Origin: Janthinobacterium sp051380875
GTDB lineage: Bacteria > Pseudomonadota > Gammaproteobacteria > Burkholderiales > Burkholderiaceae_D
DNA: 64,000 nt
NCBI RefSeq assembly: GCF_051380875.1
Contig: NZ_JBNYXW010000007.1
Span: forward strand, 186,001-250,000
Direction of reading: 5' to 3'
Shown in pieces: positions 27,457 through 35,636 of this stretch. The position numbers and the translations under genes were made by a program. The notes under the pieces were generated by a model, which searched no databases, was not told the DNA's origin, and saw only the letters and a list, made by a program, of their open reading frames with translations. Numbering within the stretch: the first letter of the stretch is position 1; each line of letters starts with the position of its first letter.

Positions 27457-28917
27457 ATGAGCACAACAAACAATCCGCTGGCGCCCAGCGCTGCGCTGGT
27501 CGCTTCCGTGGCACAGAAAAACGCGGCGCCGCAGGTCTACGACACGGCCGCCATTCAGCAAATGGACGCGGCCCACTACCTGCATCCATTTACCGACTTC
27601 CAGGAGCTGGCCGCCAAGGGTGCGCGCGTGATGGTCCGTGGCGACGGCGTCTACCTGTGGGATAGCCAGGGCAAGAAGATCGTCGATGGCATGTCGGGCC
27701 TGTGGTGCGTCAACGTCGGGTATGGCCGCACGTCGATCTCGCAAGCCGTCTACCGGCAAATGGAAACGCTACCGTTCTATAACAGTTTCTTTGGCACGAC
27801 GAATGTGCCGGCCGTGCAGCTGGCGGCCAAGCTGGCGCAAATCTCGCCGCCGCAGTTCCAGCATGTGTTCTTCACCAGTTCCGGCTCCGAGGGCAACGAC
27901 ACGAACTTGCGCATGGTGCGCCGCTACTGGGACATCCTCGGCTACAAGGAGCGCCACACCATCATCAGCCGCCACAACGCCTACCATGGCAGCACGGTGG
28001 CGGGGGCGTCGCTGGGCGGCATGGATGGCATGCATGCACAAGGTGGCTTGCCGATACCCGGCATCGCGCATATCGGCCAGCCCAACTACCTGGAAGCGGG
28101 CCATGGTATGACGCCCGAGGAATTTGGCCTGAAGGCGGCGGGCTGGCTGGAACAGAAAATCCTCGAAATTGGCGCCGACAAGGTGGCGGCCTTCATCGGC
28201 GAACCGGTGCAGGGCGCAGGTGGCGTCATCATCCCGCCAGCCACCTATTGGCCTGAAGTCCAGCGCATCTGCGACAAGTACGGCATCTTGTTGATCGCCG
28301 ATGAAGTCATTTGCGGCTTCGGCCGCCTGGGCCGCTGGTTCGGCTCCGAACTGTTTGGCATCAGGCCCGACCTGATCACGTTCGCCAAGGGCGTCACTTC
28401 CGGCTACGTGCCACTCGGTGGCGTGCTGGTGGGTGACAGGGTGGCCAAGGTGTTGATCGAACAGGGCGGCGAATTCACGCACGGCTTCACGTATTCGGGT
28501 CATCCCGTGGCGTGCGCGGCGGCGCTGGAAAACATCCGCATCATCGAGGAAGAACAACTGGTGGTGAAGGTGGCCGAGGATACGGGGCCGTACCTGAAAG
28601 AGTGCTTCGCCAGCCTGGGCCAGCATCCGCTGGTGGGTTATGCGGACAGCTGCGGTTTTGTTGCGGGCCTGAACCTGGTGCGCAAGAAGGGCGCCAGCGT
28701 GCATGAAAACGAACTGTTCGACGCAAGCTTCGGCGTGGGCATGATCTGCCGCGGCCACATGTTTGACAACGGCGTCATCATGCGCGCCGTGGGCGAGCGC
28801 ATGATCGTCGCGCCGCCGCTGGTCATGACGCGTGCGCAGATCGATGAAATGGTGGGCTTGATACGCCTGTGCCTGGACAAGACGCATGCGGAGGTGAAGG
28901 GCAGGGGCTGGGTGTAA
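27457..28917 (+). CDS. spuC: Putrescine (polyamine)-pyruvate aminotransferase, class III
   Basis: This 486-residue PLP enzyme has the class III signatures: DSQGKKIVDGMSGLWCVNVG near the N-terminus, LLIADEVICGFGR and the PLP-binding Lys311 in FAKGVTSGY. SpuC-type enzymes transaminate putrescine and related amines to aldehydes with pyruvate. It starts 21 bases after puuA. In this cluster it could replace the missing PuuB oxidase. A palindrome and a hairpin terminator follow it. Confidence 0.92.
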   Translation: MSTTNNPLAPSAALVASVAQKNAAPQVYDTAAIQQMDAAHYLHPFTDFQELAAKGARVMVRGDGVYLWDSQGKKIVDGMSGLWCVNVGYGRTSISQAVYRQMETLPFYNSFFGTTNVPAVQLAAKLAQISPPQFQHVFFTSSGSEGNDTNLRMVRRYWDILGYKERHTIISRHNAYHGSTVAGASLGGMDGMHAQGGLPIPGIAHIGQPNYLEAGHGMTPEEFGLKAAGWLEQKILEIGADKVAAFIGEPVQGAGGVIIPPATYWPEVQRICDKYGILLIADEVICGFGRLGRWFGSELFGIRPDLITFAKGVTSGYVPLGGVLVGDRVAKVLIEQGGEFTHGFTYSGHPVACAAALENIRIIEEEQLVVKVAEDTGPYLKECFASLGQHPLVGYADSCGFVAGLNLVRKKGASVHENELFDASFGVGMICRGHMFDNGVIMRAVGERMIVAPPLVMTRAQIDEMVGLIRLCLDKTHAEVKGRGWV

Positions 28918-28939
28918 GCGGAACCCCAAAGCAGATACC

Positions 28940-28967
28940 GGGGTCGTACCCTGCAGGGTACGACCCC
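28940..28967. repeat. REP-like palindrome copy 2 (GGGGTC family)
   Basis: A perfect 28-base palindrome starts GGGGTCGTACCCTG and is followed by AGCCTTTGCTGTTGGGTT. The first copy at 7197-7223 has the same outer arms and a similar tail. It lies between spuC and potG, the position where potF is expected in related clusters. Confidence 0.8.
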
Positions 28968-29056
28968 AGCCTTTGCTGTTGGGTTTTTCACCCAAACAAG
29001 CATCATCTGTGCATTTTTTGGAGCGCAATCGCAGCAGTTCCGCTAAACTTCCATCT

Positions 29057-29083
29057 TGGCCGCTCCTGTAGCGGCCAGTTTTT
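29057..29083 (+). terminator. Hairpin with T-run between spuC and potG
   Basis: TGGCCGCT (29057-29064) and AGCGGCCA (29070-29077) form a perfect stem around CCTGT, followed by GTTTTTC. It ends only about 36 bases before the potG start codon, so it is either the terminator of the puuDA-spuC unit or an attenuator in the potG leader. Confidence 0.75.
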
Positions 29084-29118
29084 CATTTTGACACCCTCTT
29101 ACCAGAAACCACCCACAC

Positions 29119-30267
29119 ATGACGATAGCAACACCTGCCGCGTCGGCCAGCGACGCCCCAGCGCCTTTTTTGCTGATTGATCAACTGGTCAAGGAATTCG
29201 ATGGCGTACGCGCCGTCGACGCGATTTCCTTGACGATCAACAAGGGCGAGATTTTCGCCTTGCTGGGCAGTTCAGGTTGCGGCAAGTCGACCCTGCTGCG
29301 CATGCTGGCTGGTTTCGAGATGCCGACTTCGGGCCGCATCGCCCTGGCGGGCAACAGCATCGTCGATGTGCCGCCGCACCAGCGCCCCATCAACATGATG
29401 TTCCAGTCGTACGCGCTATTCCCGCATCTGTCCGTGTGGGATAACATTGCCTTCGGCTTGCGCCGCGACGGCTTGCCGAAAGCGGAGGTGGCGGCGCGCG
29501 TCGAGCAGATGCTGGCGCTGGTGCAACTGAGCCAGTACGCCAGGCGCAAGCCGCATCAGCTGTCGGGCGGCCAGCAGCAGCGCGTGGCGCTGGCGCGCAG
29601 CCTGGCCAAGCGGCCGCAGTTGCTGTTGCTCGATGAGCCACTGGGCGCGCTGGATAAAAAACTGCGCGAGCGCACGCAGATGGAACTGGTGAACATCATC
29701 GAGCAGGTGGGCGTCACTTGCGTAATGGTCACGCATGACCAGGATGAAGCCATGAGCATGGCCACGCGCATCGCCGTCATGAGCGAAGGGCGCATCTTGC
29801 AGGTGGGCGCGCCCGGCGAAATCTATGAAACGCCGAATTGCCGTTTCGTCGCCGACTTCATCGGCAGCGTCAACCTGTTCGATGGGCGCATCACGCAAGA
29901 TGAACCCGATCACGTGGTAATCGCTACACCCGATGGCGAGCACTATGTCTCCCACGGCATCACGGGCAACCTGGGCATGGATGTCTCGGTGGCCGTGCGC
30001 CCCGAAAAAATCGGCATCCAGATTGAGCCGCCCACCCTGGAAGAACGCGCGTCGCCGTTTGAGCATGGGTATAACTGCGCCCAGGGCGTGATCGTCGCCA
30101 TGGCGTATTTTGGCAATGAAACCAGCTACCACGTACGCTTGGGCAGCGGCACGGTAGTGAAGGTGTCGCGCACCAATGCGGCCCGCCACGACGTCTCGCG
30201 CCTGGAGCGCGAGCAGAGCGTGTGGGTGTGGTGGGATGGCGCCGACATCGTCGTGCTGACCCGCTGA
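29119..30267 (+). CDS. potG: Putrescine ABC transporter ATP-binding protein
   Basis: The 382-residue ATPase has Walker A GSSGCGKS (50-57), the signature LSGGQQQRVALARS, Walker B LLLLDEPLGALDKK and a C-terminal TOBE domain (about 290-375), the PotA/PotG layout. It starts the potGHI set. The expected periplasmic binding protein gene potF is absent both before and after. No strong ribosome binding site is seen before the ATG. Confidence 0.93.
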   Translation: MTIATPAASASDAPAPFLLIDQLVKEFDGVRAVDAISLTINKGEIFALLGSSGCGKSTLLRMLAGFEMPTSGRIALAGNSIVDVPPHQRPINMMFQSYALFPHLSVWDNIAFGLRRDGLPKAEVAARVEQMLALVQLSQYARRKPHQLSGGQQQRVALARSLAKRPQLLLLDEPLGALDKKLRERTQMELVNIIEQVGVTCVMVTHDQDEAMSMATRIAVMSEGRILQVGAPGEIYETPNCRFVADFIGSVNLFDGRITQDEPDHVVIATPDGEHYVSHGITGNLGMDVSVAVRPEKIGIQIEPPTLEERASPFEHGYNCAQGVIVAMAYFGNETSYHVRLGSGTVVKVSRTNAARHDVSRLEREQSVWVWWDGADIVVLTR

Positions 30268-30274
30268 GGCCATC

Positions 30275-31204
30275 ATGACGTCCATCCTGCAATCGCTGCG
30301 CAAGCTGGTGACCTTGAGCTGGGCCACTGGCCGCAACGCCGTCATTGCCGTGCCCTCGCTGTTCCTGGCGGCCGCCTTCCTGGTGCCCTTCCTGATCGTG
30401 CTGCGCATCAGCCTGTCCGACATGGACACGGCGGGTAGCCCGTTTGGCGGCTTGCTGTCGTATGTCGACGGCATCGTCGTGCTGAAGGTCAAGATCGCCA
30501 ACTACCTGTTCATCGCCGCCGATGAACTATATCTGCTCACCTATCTCAGTTCCCTGAAATACGCGGCGATCACCACCGCCATCTGCCTCGTTCTAGGCTA
30601 TCCGTTCGCCTACTTCATGGCGCGCGCCAGGCCGTCCATCCGCCCCATCCTGATGATGCTGGTGATGCTGCCGTTCTGGACCTCGTTTTTGCTGCGCGTG
30701 TATGCGTGGAAGGGCATCCTGGCCAACCATGGCTTGCTCAATGACCTCCTGATCGCGCTGGGCGTCGTTCAAGAACCGCTGCACATGATGAATACTTCGT
30801 TCTCGCTGGTGGTCGGCATGGTGTACGCCTATCTGCCGTTCATGATCCTGCCCCTGTATGCGAACCTGGTGAAGATGGACATGCGCTTCCTGGAAGCGGC
30901 GGCCGACCTCGGTGCCACGCCCTTGCAGGCCTTCTGGCGCATCACCGTGCCGCTGTCGAAGTCGGGCATCATCGCCGGCGCCATGCTGGTGTTCATTCCG
31001 TCCGTGGGCGAATACGTGATTCCCGAGCTGCTGGGCGGCCCGGAAACGCTGATGATCGGCCGCGTGCTGTGGGATGAGTATTTCACGAATAACGACTGGG
31101 CCATGGCCTCGTCGGTGACGGTGCTGGTGATCTTGCTGATCCTCGTGCCGATGGCGATTTTTAATAAATACAAGATCGGCCAGGATGCGGGGGATAGAAC
31201 ATGA
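30275..31204 (+). CDS. potH: Putrescine ABC transporter permease
   Basis: The 309-residue inner membrane protein has six hydrophobic spans and the EAA coupling loop EAAADLGATPLQAFWRITVP near residue 207, as in PotB/PotH permeases. It starts 7 bases after potG, and its last 4 bases overlap potI (ATGA). Confidence 0.93.
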   Translation: MTSILQSLRKLVTLSWATGRNAVIAVPSLFLAAAFLVPFLIVLRISLSDMDTAGSPFGGLLSYVDGIVVLKVKIANYLFIAADELYLLTYLSSLKYAAITTAICLVLGYPFAYFMARARPSIRPILMMLVMLPFWTSFLLRVYAWKGILANHGLLNDLLIALGVVQEPLHMMNTSFSLVVGMVYAYLPFMILPLYANLVKMDMRFLEAAADLGATPLQAFWRITVPLSKSGIIAGAMLVFIPSVGEYVIPELLGGPETLMIGRVLWDEYFTNNDWAMASSVTVLVILLILVPMAIFNKYKIGQDAGDRT

Positions 31205-32052
31205 ACGGACGACATTTCCCGCAACGCTGGTTTAGCCGTGGCTGGCTTTCGCTCGGCTATCTGTTCCTCTACCTGCCCATCATCGTGCTGATCGTCTTCT
31301 CGTTCAACAGCTCGCGCCAGGACATGGTGTGGAGCGGCTTTTCGCTGCGCTGGTACAGTGAGTTGATGAGCGATACGGAGATCATTTCGGGCTTTGGCCT
31401 GTCCTTGAAAATCGCTTTCATGTCCGCCACCTCGTCCGTCATCCTGGGTACGTTTGCCGCCTTTGCACTCACCAGTTACCAGCGCTTTCGTGGCCGCACC
31501 CTGTTCTCGGCCATGGTCAGCGCGCCGCTGGTCATGCCGGAAGTGATCATCGGCCTGTCCTTGCTGCTGATGCTGGTGTCCATGCAAAAAGTCTTTGGTT
31601 TTCCCGAGCGGGGCGTGCTGACCATCTGGCTGGGCCACACCTTGCTGGGCATGGCGTATGCGGCCGTGGTGGTGCAGTCGCGCCTGCAGGAGATGAGCAA
31701 GTCGCTGGCAGAAGCAGCCATGGACCTGGGCTGCCGCGCGCACCAGGTGTTCTTCCTCGTGACCCTGCCAAACATCACGCAGGCACTGGCATCAAGCTGG
31801 CTGCTGACGTTTACCCTGTCGCTGGACGACGTGGTGCTGTCGGCCTTCTTGTCCGGCCCCGGCTCGACGACCATGCCGCTGGTGATCTTTTCGCGTGCAC
31901 GCCTGGGCCTGGACCCACGGGTGAACGCAATCGCCGCGCTGACGATTCTGGTCGTGTCGATCGCCGTGATCGTGTATGCCGTCATGCTGGCGCGCGCTGA
32001 CCGGCACCGCCGCAAACAGATGTCTGCGGCCTATACGCTGGAAAAGGAGTAG
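31201..32052 (+). CDS. potI: Putrescine ABC transporter permease
   Basis: The 283-residue inner membrane protein has six hydrophobic spans and the EAA loop EAAMDLGCRAHQVFFLVTLP near residue 171, as in PotC/PotI. Translation is coupled to potH by the ATGA overlap. It is followed after 30 bases by the aldehyde dehydrogenase gene. Confidence 0.93.
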   Translation: MNGRHFPQRWFSRGWLSLGYLFLYLPIIVLIVFSFNSSRQDMVWSGFSLRWYSELMSDTEIISGFGLSLKIAFMSATSSVILGTFAAFALTSYQRFRGRTLFSAMVSAPLVMPEVIIGLSLLLMLVSMQKVFGFPERGVLTIWLGHTLLGMAYAAVVVQSRLQEMSKSLAEAAMDLGCRAHQVFFLVTLPNITQALASSWLLTFTLSLDDVVLSAFLSGPGSTTMPLVIFSRARLGLDPRVNAIAALTILVVSIAVIVYAVMLARADRHRRKQMSAAYTLEKE

Positions 32053-32082
32053 GCTGGCCCTTTTACTTGTCAGGAGACGACG

Positions 32083-33573
32083 ATGACGGATGACACCAGC
32101 TGGCATGCACGGGCCGCAGAGCTCAAGATCGATGGACGCGCTGTCATCAATGGCGAACGCGTCTGGGCCATATCCGGCCGGCAGTTCGATAACTTCTCGC
32201 CCATCGACGGGCGTTTGCTGGGGCAGGTGGCCCGCTGCGACAGCGCAGATGCAGACCTTGCCGTGCAGGCCGCCCGCGCCGCCTTCGACGACCGCCGCTG
32301 GGCAGGAAAATCTCCCGCGCAGCGCAAGCGCGTGCTGATCAAGTTCGCCGACCTGGTGCAAAGGCACGGCCCCGAGCTGGCCCTGCTGGAGACGCTGGAC
32401 ATGGGTAAACCAATTAAATACAGCCAGAGCGTGGACGTGGGCGCCACGGCCAACTGCCTGCGCTGGTATGGCGAGGCGATCGATAAAATCTACGATGAAA
32501 TCGCGCCCACGCCCTCCAACAGCCTGGCCCTGATCACGCGTGAACCGGTGGGCGTGGTCGCCGCCATCGTGCCGTGGAACTACCCGATGATCATGGCCGC
32601 CTGGAAAATTGCGCCTGCCCTCGCCGCCGGCAACAGCGTCATCTTGAAACCATCGGAAAAATCCCCGTTGACGGCTTTGCGCCTGGCCGATATCGCGCTG
32701 GAAGCGGGTTTGCCAGCTGGCGTGTTCAATGTGCTGCCAGGTTACGGTAACGAGGTGGGCGCTGCGCTGGCGCTGCACATGGATGTCGATTGCATCGGCT
32801 TTACGGGTTCCACGCGCACGGGGAAATTGATCGTGCAGATGGCGGGCCAGTCGAATTTGAAACGGGCCTGGACTGAGCTGGGCGGCAAGTCCGCCAACAT
32901 CGTTTGCGCCGATTGCCCGGACCTGGACAAGGCCGTGGCGGCTGCCGTCGGTTCGATCTTTTTCAACCAGGGCGAAAGCTGCAACGCACCTTCGCGCCTG
33001 TTCGTCGAAGAATCGATCAAGGAAGAATTTCTGGCCAGGGCGCTGGCCATGCTGCCCCGCTTCCAGCCCGGCGACCCCCTGGACGAAGCCACGGTGATGG
33101 GCGCCATCGTCGACGCCACGCAGATGAAAACGGTGATGGGCTACATCGCGGCAGGCAAGAACGAAGGCGCGCAGCTGCTCGGTGGCGGCGAGGCGGTGCG
33201 CCTTGATACGGGTGGCTACTATGTGCAGCCCACCGTGTTCGGCGGGGTGGACGCCGGCATGACGATCGCGCGCGAAGAGATCTTCGGGCCGGTGCTGTCG
33301 GTGCTGGGCTTTACGGACATCAAGGAGGCCATCGCGCAGGCCAACGCCACGCCGTACGGCTTGCAGGCGGCCGTGTGGACCTCCGACATCAGCAAGGCGA
33401 TCCAGACGGCGCGCGCCCTGCGTGCCGGCACCGTGCACGTCAACCAGTACGACGGCGACGACATCACCGTGCCGTTCGGCGGCTACAAGCAGTCAGGCAA
33501 CGGGCGCGACAAGTCGCTGCACGCGCTGGATAAATACACGGAGCTGAAGACGACGTGGATACAGGTGGGGTAG
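32083..33573 (+). CDS. puuC: Gamma-glutamyl-gamma-aminobutyraldehyde dehydrogenase
   Basis: The 496-residue NAD(P)-dependent aldehyde dehydrogenase has the catalytic Cys300 in NQGESCNAPSRL, the Glu motif WTELGGKSANIV near residue 265 and the cofactor region VPWNYPMIM and FTGSTRTGK. In the polyamine context it should oxidise gamma-glutamyl-aminobutyraldehyde (PuuC) or 4-aminobutyraldehyde (KauB-like). It is the last gene of the island. CAGGAGACGACG precedes the ATG. Confidence 0.92.
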   Translation: MTDDTSWHARAAELKIDGRAVINGERVWAISGRQFDNFSPIDGRLLGQVARCDSADADLAVQAARAAFDDRRWAGKSPAQRKRVLIKFADLVQRHGPELALLETLDMGKPIKYSQSVDVGATANCLRWYGEAIDKIYDEIAPTPSNSLALITREPVGVVAAIVPWNYPMIMAAWKIAPALAAGNSVILKPSEKSPLTALRLADIALEAGLPAGVFNVLPGYGNEVGAALALHMDVDCIGFTGSTRTGKLIVQMAGQSNLKRAWTELGGKSANIVCADCPDLDKAVAAAVGSIFFNQGESCNAPSRLFVEESIKEEFLARALAMLPRFQPGDPLDEATVMGAIVDATQMKTVMGYIAAGKNEGAQLLGGGEAVRLDTGGYYVQPTVFGGVDAGMTIAREEIFGPVLSVLGFTDIKEAIAQANATPYGLQAAVWTSDISKAIQTARALRAGTVHVNQYDGDDITVPFGGYKQSGNGRDKSLHALDKYTELKTTWIQVG

Positions 33574-33652
33574 TGTCCGGCAGCTAGTGTTATCGATTTG
33601 AAATTGCCGGAAGCGGACGAGGTGCGCGGTCATAACGCAGTTAGATATGCAT

Positions 33653-33807
33653 CCTTATAAGATCTAATTTATGCCGCTTAAGATAAAATATGGTCCTTAT
33701 AAGGCATACTGTTTTTCTCAAAACATCGTTGCGCTCAGTAAAGTTGGTTCTTATAAGAACTATTTTTTGAGTAAAATAAGGGAAATTAGGTGTTATAGGA
33801 TCTAATT
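33653..33807. promoter_or_regulatory. Array of four TTATAA-centred operator-like sites
   Basis: Four related sites lie in an AT-rich leader: CCTTATAAGATCTAATT (33653-33669), CCTTATAAGG (33695-33704, perfect palindrome), GTTCTTATAAGAAC (33747-33760, perfect palindrome) and TTATAGGATCTAATT (33793-33807). Their centres are 42, 54 and 42 bases apart, and the last site ends one base before the GGAG ribosome binding site of the next gene. They probably bind the XRE regulator encoded 380 bases downstream; this is inference. Confidence 0.7.
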
Positions 33808-33816
33808 GGAGTTGCC

Positions 33817-34185
33817 ATGGAGTGTCATTTTCAAATCTTTCATGATGAGGCATGGAAGGATTGCGCATTGCTCACTCTCCTCGAACCTGCAGGCGGCGAT
33901 CCCCGGAAAAGCACCATTTTCGAATACGACCTGGATTATGCTTTCGAGCCTGACGACCCGCTCACAAGAAAAGAGCTGCATGAATGGCACACCATTCTGG
34001 CCGCCATTGAAATGTCCGACGCGGAGCGGAATCACATCAAGCTTGAACTTTACCGCTTCGGTCAAAGACTCATCGCGTTGGAGCAGCATATGCAACAGGC
34101 TGGCGTTGATGATGATATTGTTGCCTTCATCAGGCCCCACATCGCCATGCAGATCCAGCAGCTCAACGCCTTAGGCGAAAATTGA
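33817..34185 (+). CDS. Small protein with HipA-like N-terminus, partner of XRE regulator
   Basis: This 122-residue protein is not recognised as a whole. Its first half (QIFHDEAWKDCALLTLLEP, then IFEYDLDYAFEP) resembles by eye the N-terminal subdomain of HipA-family toxins. The second half (residues 50-122) is a helical region and has no kinase motifs, so the HipA kinase domain is absent. GGAG lies five bases before the ATG. Its stop codon is separated by one base from the XRE gene, so both are made from one transcript. It may be a degenerate toxin, a HipS-like small subunit or a regulator partner. Confidence 0.65.
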   Translation: MECHFQIFHDEAWKDCALLTLLEPAGGDPRKSTIFEYDLDYAFEPDDPLTRKELHEWHTILAAIEMSDAERNHIKLELYRFGQRLIALEQHMQQAGVDDDIVAFIRPHIAMQIQQLNALGEN

Positions 34186-34186
34186 C

Positions 34187-34534
34187 ATGGCGCGCACAAA
34201 AAAGAATGTTGATAAGGAACAGCTCAGACAACGTCGAGCAGTACTCTACGATGCCATCGCACGCGGTGAGGTCACGCTGCAAAATGCAGTGAAGGAAATG
34301 CGGGCCATTTCACGCCTGACCCAGGCGGAATTTGCGGCACATCGTGGTATCAGCCTGAAAACCCTCAAGGAAATCGAGAGTGGCAAAGGAAATCCAACCA
34401 TTCAGACACTCAACCGCATTGGACAGTTTTTCGGGCTGGAGGTCGCCTTCGTTCGTACAGAAACGTTGCGAGAGCAGACAACGCTCCTCGCCAACGCCGA
34501 TGCAACATCTCCGGTATCGACTGCGCTATCGTAG
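34187..34534 (+). CDS. XRE-family helix-turn-helix regulator (HipB-like)
   Basis: The 115-residue protein has a basic helical N-terminus (residues 1-50, with AIARGEVTLQNAVKEMRAIS) followed by a classic XRE helix-turn-helix (51-90: LTQAEFAAHRGISLKTLKEI, then SGKGNPTIQTLNRIGQFFG). Proteins of this kind are antitoxins of HipBA-like toxin-antitoxin loci and autorepressors. It starts one base after the upstream small protein and is expected to bind the TTATAA sites at 33653-33807. Confidence 0.85.
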   Translation: MARTKKNVDKEQLRQRRAVLYDAIARGEVTLQNAVKEMRAISRLTQAEFAAHRGISLKTLKEIESGKGNPTIQTLNRIGQFFGLEVAFVRTETLREQTTLLANADATSPVSTALS

Positions 34535-34654
34535 GCGTCGATGGGATGGATATCGGCTGCGTGTTAAACCGACCTGCTGCGGACCATTAAATTGCAGGCT
34601 TGCGCAGGTCGGCGAAGCGCAGTGTCAAGGCGGCGTCACCAACGCCTCATCACA

Positions 34655-35530
34655 TCAGAAGCAGTGTTCCTGCGCCGGGAAGCTGCCATCCTTGACCGCC
34701 TTCACATAGCCGGTGACGGCGTCGTCGATGCTGGCCGCGCCTTCCATGAAGTTGCGCACGAAGCGCGCCTTGCGGCCTGGGAAGACGCCCAGCATGTCGT
34801 GCATGACCAGTACCTGGCCCGAACAGTCGGGACCGGCGCCGATGCCGATGGTGGGAATCGTCAGCATGTCGGTGACTTCCTTGCCCAGCTGCGTCGGCAT
34901 CGCTTCCATCAGCACGATGGCGGCGCCTGCGTTTTGCAGTGCCAGCGCGTCGTTTTTCAGCTGCGCGGCGCTTTCCGTGCTCTTGCCCTGCACCTTGTAG
35001 CCGCCCAGTTGATGCACCGATTGCGGCGTCAGGCCGATGTGGGCGCAAATGGGGATGCCGCGCTCGGTGAGGAATTTGACGGTATCGGCCAGCCAGGCGC
35101 CGCCTTCGATCTTGATCATGTGCGCGCCCGCCTGCATGAGGATGACGGCGTTGGCGTAGGCTGTATCAAGCGTGCCATACGCACCGAACGGCAGGTCGGA
35201 CATGATCATGGCCGATTTGGCGCCACGCGCCACGGATGCCGTGTGGTAGGCCAGTTCGGCCACGGTGACGGGCAGGGTGGAGTTGTGGCCATTGCAAACC
35301 ATGCCGAGCGAGTCGCCGATCAGCAGGATCTCCACGCCGCAGCGCTCCATCAGCGACGCGAAGCTGGCGTCATAGCAGGTCAGCATGGAGATCTTTTCAC
35401 CGGCAGCGCGCAGCGTGGCCAGCGTGTGGATGGTCACGGCCTTGTTGGCGGCAGGCTTGGATGGCGCAGGCGCCGGTGTGGCGGCCTTGTCTTTTGCGGC
35501 CAGATCTGTTCCTTGCAAATAAGCGGACAT
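34655..35530 (-). CDS. panB: 3-methyl-2-oxobutanoate hydroxymethyltransferase
   Basis: The 291-residue enzyme makes ketopantoate from 2-oxoisovalerate and methylenetetrahydrofolate, the first step of pantothenate synthesis. Characteristic segments are ISMLTCYDASFASLM, LLIGDSLGMVCNGH and VMHDMLGVFPGRKARFVRNF. About 30 extra residues rich in Ala, Pro and Lys precede the catalytic core, making it longer than the usual 263 residues. A start closer to the core is possible but no ATG is present there. panC is not adjacent. Confidence 0.93.
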   Translation of the reverse strand: MSAYLQGTDLAAKDKAATPAPAPSKPAANKAVTIHTLATLRAAGEKISMLTCYDASFASLMERCGVEILLIGDSLGMVCNGHNSTLPVTVAELAYHTASVARGAKSAMIMSDLPFGAYGTLDTAYANAVILMQAGAHMIKIEGGAWLADTVKFLTERGIPICAHIGLTPQSVHQLGGYKVQGKSTESAAQLKNDALALQNAGAAIVLMEAMPTQLGKEVTDMLTIPTIGIGAGPDCSGQVLVMHDMLGVFPGRKARFVRNFMEGAASIDDAVTGYVKAVKDGSFPAQEHCF

Positions 35531-35636
35531 AGGTATTCTCTAGAGTGAAAGGGGTACGACGCGGGTGCAACGCCGCTAGTGTAGTACTTTATGTGGCGGC
35601 GTGCAGGGGCGGCATTGTAGAGTCTGGCGCCGCGGC

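Noticed and set aside
31792..33438. 548-codon reverse-strand open frame opposite potI and puuC
   Set aside because: It is antisense to two well-supported genes; its translation is rich in His, Arg and Gln with no recognisable domain, as expected for shadows in high-G+C DNA.
33601..33816. CRISPR-like repeat array
   Set aside because: The repeated units are short (10-17 bases), imperfect and palindromic around TTATAA, with uneven spacing, so they are operator-like and not CRISPR repeats.
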